Below are positions 13,648-23,906 of a stretch of 64,000 bases of DNA, one piece after another. Every line of letters begins with the position of its first letter. The first letter of the stretch is position 1. The notes beneath the pieces are model-generated. The model was not told where the DNA came from. It did not search any database and saw only the letters and a list, made by a program, of their open reading frames with translations. The stretch comes from Strigops habroptila (Eukaryota; Chordata; Aves; Psittaciformes; Psittacidae): assembly GCF_004027225.2 (NCBI RefSeq), contig NC_046358.1:69521028-69585027 (forward strand), given 5' to 3'. Made by a program: the position numbers and the translations under genes.

Positions 13648-15114
13648 TGCAAGTGAGTCATGTCACTGGAGTCGGTCACATCCCAAGCCCAGAGGTTTGG
13701 GAAGCCTCAGCAGGAGTTGCAGGAACATGGATCTGTGGCCGCCAGCCTGTCCTCGATGCCATCACTGTAAGGCCCAGACTAGATGTGTCCTGAGATCACT
13801 GTCAGTCTCTGTGCTGATGAAAATCCTCTGTTCTTGTGGGGAGTGCAGTGGTGATTCAGCACTGGAAGTAGAGGGGAAATGACAGCCCGAGGAGAATCTT
13901 TTCACTCTGGAGTTCTGGAGCTTTCCAGGGGAAGAAAGAAAATTGAGTTAGGGGAAATATTTGCCCACTGCTTAATGCTCAGGGAAGGCTGCAGCGTCTG
14001 GGGTCTGCCTTTCACCAAGGTGTTCAGTGAGCCATGTATTTCCTGCAGCATGTCCTGACTTTTTATGTCCTGCTCATTAAGGTTCTCATTCAAAGCCTAT
14101 CACCAGAGAAGTGAGAGCCATCTTTGCTTAAAGATCTGGGATGTGGGAAGGAAAGGCATGGAGTTGTGGGGCTCGGTGGGGAATAAATGCACATGGAGCA
14201 AAAGCTCTACCGAAGCCTTTGCCAGTCTGTGACAAGAGCAGGAGAAAAGGCAGCAGCTGGAGCTCTGTGTTCCCAGTGACAGGGCTGGGAGGAATCCTGT
14301 GGAGAGGACAGGTTAAAAGCCATTTATAGCATTGTATTTATTTCATGAATGTATTTATTATTTCCTTATTTCACTCATAAGCATCCTGCCCATCCACTCT
14401 CACAGTAGCGCGATTGCGGCTTTGGGGGGTACAAGCAGGAGGAAGTGGAGGTACTAAACGTATCAGCTCTGGCATGGCTCCCGGAGCTGGCCTGTCCCAG
14501 CAGCATGGCACAAGCTGGGCAGTTAGAACTGCTGAAGCACCCTCACCCCGCTCTTCCTGAGCAGTTTGTGTCCTCCTCTGGAAGGAGCAGCTGAAGTACT
14601 TTCCCCTCCTCTTCCCTGTCTAAAACTGTGGGTGTCTCAGCTGCAAAGAGCAGGCAGGCAACAGAACCAGGCCACTGCTCCATTAGCGGCTCACCCAGGC
14701 TCTGACCCGGCATTTCCCCTCGCAGGAAGCCTCGGTGAGGGCTGTTCTGTGTGCAGATGCTGCACTGATCCTGCTCTGTGAATTGAATTTTCGGGGGTCA
14801 TCCTGGTATAACCAGCTGATGACAAAAACCCTGCAGCCTCCCCCTCCTCCAGTGCACAGCCACAGGCACCTTTCTGGCTGTGCTGAAGATCCATCCCAGC
14901 CCACCAGGAGTCTCAGCAAGAAGCACAAGAACCCTCCCCAGGGCAGAGGCAAGGGAATCCCCGCTACCTTTACCTCCTCTAAATGGGACACAGGAGTGCG
15001 GCACTTACCACATCCCCACCAGGCTGTTAGCTGTCCCAGCGTGGCTGTTTTTGACCAGCGCCTTCAGATTTCTGCCTTCAAGGGCCACAAGAGGAATCAA
15101 AGACAGTTTCTACT
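13648..15114. other. No recognised gene between EME2-like exon and SPSB3 3' end
   Basis: In human, MRPS34 lies here on the minus strand. I see no MRPS34-like coding segment. An AT-rich patch at 14320-14390 looks like untranslated sequence. No repeat was recognised. Confidence 0.5.
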
Positions 15115-15120
15115 TTTATT
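15115..15120 (-). terminator. Candidate SPSB3 polyadenylation signal
   Basis: The plus strand reads TTTATT, so the minus strand has AATAAA, 645 bases past the SPSB3 stop codon. No other gene on this strand would use it. It defines a plausible SPSB3 3' untranslated region of about 650 bases. Confidence 0.6.
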
Positions 15121-15764
15121 ATTACAGTTTAATACAGTCTTTGATAGAGGAGAAGCAGCAGGAGCCAACATGCAAAGCGATTAAAGTCATCAGGGGCTCA
15201 AGCGAGCTCACCTGCAGCTCAACTCATGTAACTGCTCCTGCAGAGCAGCAACGCAGATGCAGCCTCAGGAGCCTGTGTCCCCACACGCTGCTGCTCCATC
15301 AGGCACCACAGTGTGATGAGTTCATGGCAGACACCAAACCAACACACAACAGTTAGGAGGACGTGGACTGGTCTTTGAGTTTGTCTTCTGATGAGTCAAG
15401 TCTCTTATCTGACAAGAGTCTGGTACGCTTTGAAACTGGGAAACCACCTTAATTGTCTCTGCCAATGGTGGGAAGAGGGATCCTTCAGGAAGAGGCGATG
15501 GCTTTGACAGCAAGTCAGGAGATGAAGCACAGATACTTGGCTGCAGTTTACCTGGTTCATAAAGCTGAGACCTCTTGGAGTCAACAAGGCTTTTCAATGC
15601 ACATGATGGATTTTTAGGCTAAAGATTTCCAACAGAGAAACCTTTGCAACCGAGTAGAAATGGATGTCCCTGTGAAGAAAGAGGCGCATCAGGCCTGGGC
15701 AGTCCTCACAGACAGCGGAACAAAACCCCACTGAGTCCCTCACAGCAGTTCCTCTGCAGAGACA

Positions 15765-18700
15765 TTATGTCCTCCGGCACCTCTTCCTTTGGCAGGCCTC
15801 TGCGTCTGAGCCACAGGAGCTGTCTGAGTCACTTCCTGAGGAGGAGGAGGAAGGCTTCGACGTGCTATAGTTCATGCTCAAGACCCACCCCAGTTTGTTG
15901 TGTAGCACCTGCTTGAGTCCCGGTGGCAAGGGCAGCACCTCCAGCGTGTCCACGTAGTCGGGCAGGAGCTGGCGCAGGCGGTAGCAGCAGAGGTACTGCA
16001 GGGATGTGCAGCTGGCGCAGGACCGGATCACCTTCATACTGCTCTTGGCTGCTGTCGAGCACACCATGGGGTAAAACTTCTTGTTCTGCAGCTTTGTGGC
16101 TGCAACCCCTGCCAGGGGACAGCAAGGGCAGGTTTCACGTTAGTTTTCACCAAGTAACCTCATTCCTCCCAGCTCCCCTGAACCTATTAACTACAGAGCT
16201 GTTGGGAAACGCTTGGAAAACAGCCCTTGGAAATGCCAATCCATAAAACAGCAATTGTAGCCTTCCTCCCACTTGCTCCATGCTTTGCTCTCCTACTTTG
16301 CCGGTGTTTCCTCCTGCAGCCTGACTCTGAGCTCAGCCACATGTCCCCTGCCAGCGCCTGCCCTCGCTCCTACCTATGCACTTGCGGTTCTTGAAGAAGG
16401 TCAGCGTGCCGTGCCACGTGTCCAAATGCACCCCGATGATAGAGCCTTGCCCAAACCTGGAGGAGAAGTTTGTTTTGTCTCCCTTGTGGTGCAGCAGTCC
16501 TTAAAACAAACAAAGGCATTCAGTGGAAAGACTGTGCTCTGCAAATTCATCCCAACTCCCGCACTGCGAGTTCCCACTGCTCCAGCCTCACTCAGTGCCT
16601 ATAAAACCCCTCTGTTGCCTGATCCCTTCCTTCCCGCCCCAGAGCAGGTGACAAGAAGGGGGTCAGTGCAGGTTTTGCAACACCAGAGCGCAGGCAGCAG
16701 CATGAAACCCTCACCAGTGGCACTCACCCTGGCTGTCATTAACAAAGGGACTCGCAGGTCTGATGGCCTCAGTCCCCCTCAGAGTGTTTTGTTTTCAACC
16801 GTCTAAGAAAATGCTTGTTCCTGCTGCTGCCCCTCCATCACCCTGCCACCGCCCTGCCCGTGTCACCTGTGTAGGACAGTCCCCAGCTGTCCTCATCCTT
16901 GCCCAGCAGGCTGCAGAATGTGTGGCGGTACTTGTCCAGGTTCACATCTGATGTCCCGATTCCCACCATCTGGGAGGCAAGGCCAGGAAGACAACACAAG
17001 CTTAGTGTCTTTCCAAGCAATAAAACACAACTAAGACTCCCCACCTCCGGCTCTCCCCAACTTTTCTTGGCACAGTCCAAGACACCCAGAGGTTTTGGTG
17101 AAGCCAAGTCAGAGTTTTCACAAGTTGGAGGCTCCCAGTTCCAATTTCTTCTCCTAAATGAGGAGGCCCAGCTGAACTGCTGGAGAAGCTTGCTGTCCTG
17201 TTCAAGGAACCCCAGACTGGTTTGGGTTGGAAGGGACCTTAAAGCTCCTCCAGTTCCAACCCCCTGCCATGGGCAGGGACACCTTCCACTAGAGCAGGTT
17301 GCTCCAAGCCCCTGTGTCCAACCTGGCCTTGAACACTGCCAGGGATGGGACAGCCACAGCTTCTCTGGGCAACCTGTGCCAGCGCCTCAGCACCCTCACA
17401 GGGAAGAGCTTCTGCCTCAGATCTCATCTCAGTCTCCCCTCTGGCAGGTTAAAGCCATTCCCCCTTGGCCTGTCCCTACAGGCCCTTGTCCAAAGCCCCT
17501 CTCCAGCTTTCTTGTAGCCCCTTCAGGCACTGGGAGCTGCTCTAAGGTCTCCCCTTAAGGAGCCTTCTCTTCTCCAGGCTGAACCAGCCCAGCTCTCTCA
17601 GCCTGGCTCCAGAGCAGAGCTGCTCCAGCCCTCGCAGCATCTCCGTGGCCTCCTCTGGACTCGCTCCAGCAGCTCCACGTCCCTCTTGTGCTGTTGCCCC
17701 AGAGCTGGATCAGGACTGCAGGGGGGGTCCTCCCAGAGCGCAGCAGAGGGGGAGAATCCCCTCCCTCGACCTGCTGCTCACGCTCTGGGGATGCAGCCCA
17801 GCATACGGGGGGTTCTGGGCTCAAGCGCTCACTGAAGCTGGGTCCTGGGGAGCTGCTGCTCATTGACCAACCCCCCCAAGTCCTTCTCCTCAGGGCTGCT
17901 CCATCCAGTCTGCCCCAGCCTGTGTTTGTGCTGTGGATTGCCCTGATCCAAGTGCGGGACCTTGCACTTGGCCTTTTGAACTGAGGAACACCAATCACTG
18001 GTCTCCATCCCAACACTGAGCCATTGACCACAACTCTTTCAGTGTGACCATCCAGCCAATTCATTATACAGTGAGTGGTCCATCTGTCAAATCCTTGTCT
18101 CTCCAGGTTAGAGACAAGGATGCTGTGCAGGACAGTCAAATGCTTTGCACAAGTCCATTTAGTTGTTCTTCCCTTACCCACTGTGGGGCTGCAGCCCCAC
18201 CACAGAAAGCTACCAAATTCTTCAGGCATGATTTGTCCTTAGTGAAGCCATGTTGGCTGCCACCAGTCACCCCCTTATTGTCCATGTGCCGTAGCACAGT
18301 TTCCAGGAGGATCTGCCCCATGATGTTGCTAGGCACTGAGGTGAGACTGACTAGCCTGTAGTTCCCTGGGTCTTCCTTTCTTCCCTTTCTAGTTGTGGTT
18401 GTGTTTCCCCTTTTTCAGCCAGTGGGAACCTCACTGGACTGCCACAACTCCTCAACTATTCTGGATAGTGGCTTGGCCACTTCATCTGCCAATTTCGTCA
18501 GGACCCTCAGATGCATCTATTCAGGTCCCACGGACCTGAAGTGGTAAATGCTCCATCCCTGGCAGTGTTCAAGGCCAGGTTGGACAGAGTCCTGAGCGAC
18601 ATGGTCTAGTGTGAGACATCCCTGCCCATGGCAGAGGATTGGAACTACATGATATTAAGGTCCTTTCCAACCCAAACCAGTCTGTGAATCTATGATTCTA

Positions 18701-21700
18701 TGACTTGCGCATCTTCAGGCTCCCTAGTCTCAAACCTGATCCTCTCCTACTTCAGTACTTCATTCTCCCAATCCCTGTTCAGGAAATACTGGACATTTCT
18801 ATGCGCCCATAAGCAACTCTGCTGCACGTACCATGTCTGTGCCATAGACAGGGGAGGTCATCTTGATCTCCCAGAAGTGCTGCCCCTCAGCCAGCTCCTT
18901 GTTGCCACGGATGGCGGCGGTGCCACAGCTGTACTCCATGTGGAAATTCACCTTGCGGTTGTCACATGTCAGCAGCGTGGCCGTCGACTTGTTCAGGTCA
19001 TCCCACACCCAGTCAAAATCTGTTCAGGAAGCAGAGAGGGGACACGGCTGACAAAAGCCCTCAGGGAGTGATCCCCAAGCCAAAGCACAGGTGGGTGTTT
19101 GATCTGAAGGCCTGTCGTGGGGTTTATTTATTTAGGTTTTTACCATTTAAGAGGGTAAATCCTAAGCTGTGCACATGGTTCCTAGAGGGCTGAACTATTC
19201 TGTGCTGTCCCCCTGGGGAGGGTTCAGTACTCTGAACCTGAAGCTGTTGGCATTCACCTCTTCCCATTTTGGCCAACACGAAGCTCCACAGACCCAGATG
19301 GAGCCTCTTTCCTTCCTTCTGACACTCCTCGTAGGCTCAAGTGGCAGCTCCACCATGCCACAGGCTTTCTCAGCCAGCCCAAGCCCACGCTTTCCCTACC
19401 TCTCCCCTCTGCTCTGAGCACCATGCCAGGATCAGCATGCACGATCAGTGGCAAAGAGGGTTATAACCATGAGAGCCTGTTTCACCAGTGGCCTAAGCCG
19501 GATTTGCAAGCAGGTCCCCAGAGGTGAACTCTGAGGCATTAACAAGCTCAGCACTTAGCCCCTGAAACACCACCAGGGCACGTGCTTGTAATCTTCCTGC
19601 AGCCTACGTGGCCTTAAGGTGTAAACAAAGGAGCTGGGGCAGAGTTAAGGGCCCCCGTGGAAGGCAAAGGATCCATGCTGGATCCTTGAAGCCCAAAGGA
19701 CTACGGTGGGATGATGGGGAGCCCCTTCCTTACACTCATCCTCCTCGCCACACTGGCAGTCCTTGATGCGGTGGAGGCCGTGCAGGCTGGAGCAGTAAGG
19801 AGCTTCACTCTGGTTCTCACAGTTGCAGTAGGACTCTCCGGTCACAGGGATGGCACTCGGGATGGAAGGTGAGAGGGAGGAAAACTCCGGCTCCGAATCC
19901 GAGTCGCTGTGCTGCCAGAGAGAACACAGGAAAGGCCATAGAATCATGGAATGGTTTGGGTACGAAAGGACCTTAAGATCATCCAGTTCCAACCCCTGCC
20001 ACGGGCAGGGACACCTTCCACTAGAGCAGGTTGCTCCAAGCCCCTGTGTCCAACCTGGCCTTGAACACTGCCAGGGATGGGGCAGCCACAGCTTCTCTGG
20101 GCACCCTGTGCCAGCGCCTCAGCACCCTCACAGGGAAGAGCTTCTGCCTAAGATCTAACCTGAACTTGCCCTGTTTACTGTTTCCCCTGGTCACTACTGA
20201 AGGAGCCCGGGCTCATGGAGCTGGGCTGGCAGGGCTGCATCGTGCCCTGGCCAGGCTCACCATGCAGGGATATGAGGGGCTGTGCCAGGCAAACCCCCGT
20301 TCTGGGACCTGTATGTGTCTGCGCCACAGAGACCTCTCAGCAGCGGGCATTCTACGATGGGGGTATGTGCTTTGTGCCTTCCAGGGGTGAGGAGCTGCCA
20401 CAGCCTGCACACAAGTGGGACAGGCCCTGTCTAACCACACAGCTGCAGTGTTCAATGGGCAGGTTACAGCCAGCTGGAAACCCCGGCTAAGGTGTCACAA
20501 CAGCAGAGCACACAGCTGAAACTGCTGCTCTGGAGAGCCTGGGAGCTGGGAGAGAGGAGAGGGAGCCAAACAAGACAAGGAGGAAAAGGGCCAGGAGGCC
20601 AGGCAAGGGAGAGGGCATAACAAAGGGGAAGCAGCTCAGCAGCAGGGCGGCAGCTCCTTGTGCCAGCGCTGCAGACAGGCCCACGGGGAACCCACAGGAG
20701 GGTCAAAAGGCCTTTGTTGACTTTCATGCATGAACACAAAAACTTGATTTCCTCTTCCCCCACCCCAGGACTTGATGATCTTAAAGGTCTTTTCCAACCT
20801 AGTTGATTCTATGATTCTACAAGACCAAAGTGTCCCTTCGCTGGACACTGTAAGAGCCAATGCCTCGTCTCACTCCCATTACGAGAGGCTTGGTGTCACC
20901 TCATGGACTCTCTTATGACAGATTGCAGCGAGTTACTCTGGGCTTACACACTGGTCAGGTGTACCTGCTCACTATTCACGCCCCAGCAGACTTTGTAGGC
21001 AGTATTAAAAGCCCAAAAAACCTTTAAACTCATGTTCTTGTGGCTGTGTAAGACAGTGGGACTTGAAATTACTTGGGCTTACTTAAGTAGTGCCCACCCC
21101 TCCTTCTCTCGCCTGCATACTATGAAGCTTGACTTCCGTCTTTCACTGGCGCTTCCCAACTACTGCTATGGAGCCATCGGCCGTTCCCATTACTGCAGAA
21201 ACACAAAGCTGCTCTGGCTGCAGAGAAAACTCATTTTCTGGGAGCACAGTGCCTGCGTTTGGACACTGTGCTCTGGCAGGGGTCTCGCTAGGCTTCAACC
21301 TAGCTTTGAAGCTCCAGGAGCAGTTCCTTGTGCCCCCACTGCTGCACAGGGGCCTGAACTCATGCACTCAAGAACTGGGGAGAAGAGTGAAGGACAGTGG
21401 AGGTGAACCCGAGTCACTCCTCACTCTGTTTTACTGACCACTTCTCCCCGCTGGGTTTCATCTTCCAGGGCCAGGTTCAGAAGTGATGTGCATGTTACAG
21501 AGCAGGAATTTGAGGATACGTGAGGCTGTAACATCACAGACTGAAGCAGCCCCCCTCCCTCCACCACTGCACAAAGACCAGATGTCAGCACAGCCCTACA
21601 GCGAGCCGGAGCTCAGAACTGATCCAGTTTAACACATATTTAGATCACTACTTAAAAAAGAATATTTAAAATCTATTGTATGTACTTTATATACATCACA

Positions 21701-22543
21701 TACACTTTATATGCTTAAAAAAGCCTTTAGCTTAGTGTTGATCACCTCCCTGGCTCAGCTGAGAGCTGTAATGCATGGCTGGGGAGCAGTTTAGCATTCC
21801 CTGCCTAGGGAAGATGTGCTGGGAGCCCCACAGCCCATGTTGGAGCCTGGAGGAGGCTCATTAGACAACCTGTGTATTTCACTAAGGCTGTTCTGATTTG
21901 GGCCAGTTGCCTGCTGAAGTACCAACTCCTCAGTTACATGGACCTTGCGGAAGGGTCTGGAGCACAAGTGTGATGAGGAACGGCTGAGGGACCTGGGGGG
22001 GTTTAGTCTGGAGAAGAGAAGGCTCAGGGGGGGACCTTATTGCTCTCTACAACAACCTGAAAGGAGGATGGAGCCAGGAGGCGGCTAGTCTCTTCTCCCA
22101 AGGAGCAAGTGATAGGACAAGAGGAAATGGCCTCAAGCTGTGCCAGGAGAGGTTTATACTGGATATTAGGAACAATTCCTTTCCCAGAGGGTGTTCAGGC
22201 ATTGGAACAGGCTGCCCAGGGCAGTGGTAGAGTCACCGTCCCTGGAAGTGTTCACAAACCATATAGACAAGGCCGTCAGTGACATGGTTTAGTGGTGGCC
22301 TTGGCAGTGCTGGGGAATGGTTGGACTTGATGATCTTAAAGGTGTTTTCCAACCTGGTTGATTCTGTGATTCTGTGGGGAAGAGGATACCTCTCCCTGTG
22401 TCACAGCAGCCTACCTGCCCGTCGGAGTCATAGCCCCAGCCCCGCGCGCCGCTGGCCAGGGCAAGCGCCCGGGTGTCCGCCTCGCGCCGCACCCCGCTCA
22501 GCACCAAGTGCCAGGCCCTGGAGCTCCGCGGGCGCCGTGCCAT
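15765..22543 (-). CDS. SPSB3: SPSB3, SPRY domain and SOCS box protein 3
   Basis: Six coding exons on the minus strand join without a frame break: 22543-22415, 19911-19734, 19019-18832, 16969-16867, 16499-16374 and 16108-15765. They encode 355 residues, as in human. SPSB proteins are substrate adaptors: the SPRY (B30.2) domain binds the target and the SOCS box recruits Elongin B/C and a cullin E3 ligase. Visible features are the start [15 protein letters not shown], an acidic serine-rich stretch, [19 protein letters not shown], the SPRY core ([37 protein letters not shown]), the SOCS-type segment [13 protein letters not shown], and the basic end QRKRCRRT. The conserved MARRPR sets the start. 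The third intron (16970-18831) holds two opposed CR1 copies. Confidence 0.97.
17208..18540 (-). mobile_element. CR1 LINE with reverse-transcriptase remnants, about 1.3 kb
   Basis: This is one of the two CR1 copies in the window with readable reverse-transcriptase sequence, and the longer one. The 3' tail is at 17208 and the sequence extends into the ORF2 region. Minus-strand translation gives [31 protein letters not shown] and [16 protein letters not shown], all typical of the CR1 reverse transcriptase. The frame is interrupted several times, so the copy is dead. It lies in SPSB3 intron 3 in the same orientation as the gene. Confidence 0.92.
18541..18703 (+). mobile_element. CR1 LINE 3' fragment, opposite orientation
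   Basis: A plus-orientation CR1 3' end, from about GAAGTGGTAAATGCTCCATC to CTATGATTCTATGA, abuts the 5' end of the minus-orientation copy to its left. Together they form an inverted CR1 pair within one SPSB3 intron. Confidence 0.9.
19937..20176 (-). mobile_element. CR1 LINE 3' fragment
   Basis: This minus-orientation CR1 3' end begins CATAGAATCATGGAATGG and fades after CTGAACTTGCCCTG. It lies 26 bases upstream (in gene sense) of SPSB3 exon 2, so the acceptor region of that exon lies very close to it. Confidence 0.9.
20766..20818 (+). mobile_element. Short CR1 3' tail
   Basis: About 50 bases, GACTTGATGATCTTAAAGG through GATTCTATGATTCTAC, match the CR1 3' terminus in plus orientation. Confidence 0.8.
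21950..22378 (+). mobile_element. CR1 LINE 3' fragment, a different subfamily
   Basis: This is a plus-orientation CR1 copy with GTCTGGAGCACAAGTGTGAT, CTGGAGAAGAGAAGGCTCAG, ATTGGAACAGGCTGCCCAGG and a GATTCTGTGATTCTGTGG tail. Its body differs from the copies at 17 and 37 kb and resembles the one at 54.5 kb, suggesting a separate subfamily. It ends 37 bases from the SPSB3 exon 1 donor. Confidence 0.9.
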
Positions 22544-23227
22544 GCTGTTCCCAGACAGGTACACTGCGGGACAAGGGACAGGAGGTTACACACAGCACAT
22601 GTGGCCTGTTTCCACCCACCACCCACCAGGCTCTGCCCTCTGAAGCACCCCCCTCCCCGGTCCCCATAGAGTGCTGGGAACGGGTCAGCACAAACCATGT
22701 CAGCACAGCCCCCATCAACAAACCGATGCAAAGTAACTCCTCCCGCACCACAAACATCCGCACAAGGACAACTTCTGCCTGAGCTCACGTGTCGAACTGA
22801 CCCCAGAAATGCTCTCAAGACCTGGCAGCAGCAGCAGCTCCCCCTCCAGATCCAGCATTTCACCACTGGCCTGACTCTTGGGAAAGCAGCACAGGCCGAG
22901 TCACAACCGGCCGTGCCGGTGCCCACGGATGCTCTGAAGGGCTCTGGGCATCCCCCTGCCCAAGATCAGGAAGATCCCGCCTCTGCCGAGCACGGCTCTG
23001 CCGGGAAGGCACCGAACACCGCGGCACTTCCGCCCCCCGCAGCAGCTCCGCTCCCCGGCACCTGCCGAAGGCCTCGGGGCGGCTCACCGGGGTAGCGCTG
23101 GCCCAGCACGGCGGTTGTTCCGGGCAGCGGCCCCCGCACCGAGGGCTGCCGGGGCCCCTCCGCGGGCCGCGACCCGCACGGCGCCGCCGCCGCCCCCGCC
23201 GTTGCTCCCCGAGCGGCGCACACCGCG

Positions 23228-23480
23228 GTGGAACCGGCACCACAACGGGCAGCCCGCGGCGGTGGGACTGACGGCCCGGCCCGGGCCGGGCCAGGCCAGG
23301 CCGCCGCGCTTGGGCCGCACCGCGCCGCACAGCCCAGGCCAGGCCAGGCCAGGTCTCGGTTCCCACCCGCGGCCCGGTCCCGGGCCCGGTCCCGGTCCCG
23401 GTCCCGTCCCACCTGCCCGCCCCGTTCCGTCCCCTCCCAACGTTACCCCCGGCCCGGCCCGGCCCAGCCCCGCCGCCGCG
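23228..23480. repeat. Simple GC repeats in the SPSB3 5' region
   Basis: Short tandem words such as CCAGG and CCCGGT are repeated several times (for example around 23335-23352 and 23382-23407). The sequence is about 80 percent G+C and has G-runs able to form quadruplexes. It lies on the SPSB3 side of the divergent promoter. Confidence 0.7.
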
Positions 23481-23499
23481 CTCTGACCTACATTCCCCT

Positions 23500-23906
23500 C
23501 CAAGACATAAACAATCCACTCTCGACACCGCCCCTCAAGTGCCCATTGGCTGAGCCTGCGCCGCTCCCGCTCGCGGTTGGCTGAGCTCTCGTCGCTCACA
23601 GCTAAAGGAGGAGGGAGAGGGAGGCGACTGAGGGAACCTCAGCGCCATTGGCTGCTCCTCGCGTCAATCTTCGGGGAGCCTCGCCATTGGGTGGCCACTG
23701 CAGAGGGCGAGGGCGCGTAGCGGAGGGAAGTCACTAAGCCCATTGGCCGGCGGAGGGGGAGGACAAAAGGTTTGATTGGCTGTGGAGGCTTGGGAGGCGG
23801 GTTCTCAATGAGGAAGCGGCTTGTGATTGGGGGCTGTGCCCGCCAGTCTGCGGGGGCGGGGCTTTAACCCGGCGGAAGGCGGAAGCGGGCGGCCCTGCGC
23901 AGCAGC
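23500..23906. promoter_or_regulatory. Divergent SPSB3 / NUBP2 promoter with an array of CCAAT boxes
   Basis: Six ATTGG motifs (CCAAT on the minus strand) occur at 23545, 23647, 23686, 23742, 23775 and 23826, all in the same orientation and spaced 33 to 102 bases apart, most followed by CT or CC. A GTTGG variant lies at 23577. CCAAT boxes bind NF-Y and are common in divergent CpG promoters without a TATA box. NUBP2 starts at 23907 on the right and SPSB3 runs left. The sites are seen directly; their activity is inferred. Confidence 0.8.

Noticed and set aside
22289-22564. Upstream in-frame extension of SPSB3 (YLSGNS before MARRPR)
   Set aside because: The extension has no ATG and crosses a CCCGCAG acceptor. 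MARRPR is the conserved start.
22860-23599. Long minus-strand open frames right of SPSB3 exon 1
   Set aside because: They are arginine-, glycine- and proline-rich frames across a CpG island and simple GC repeats. No homolog or splice structure was seen.
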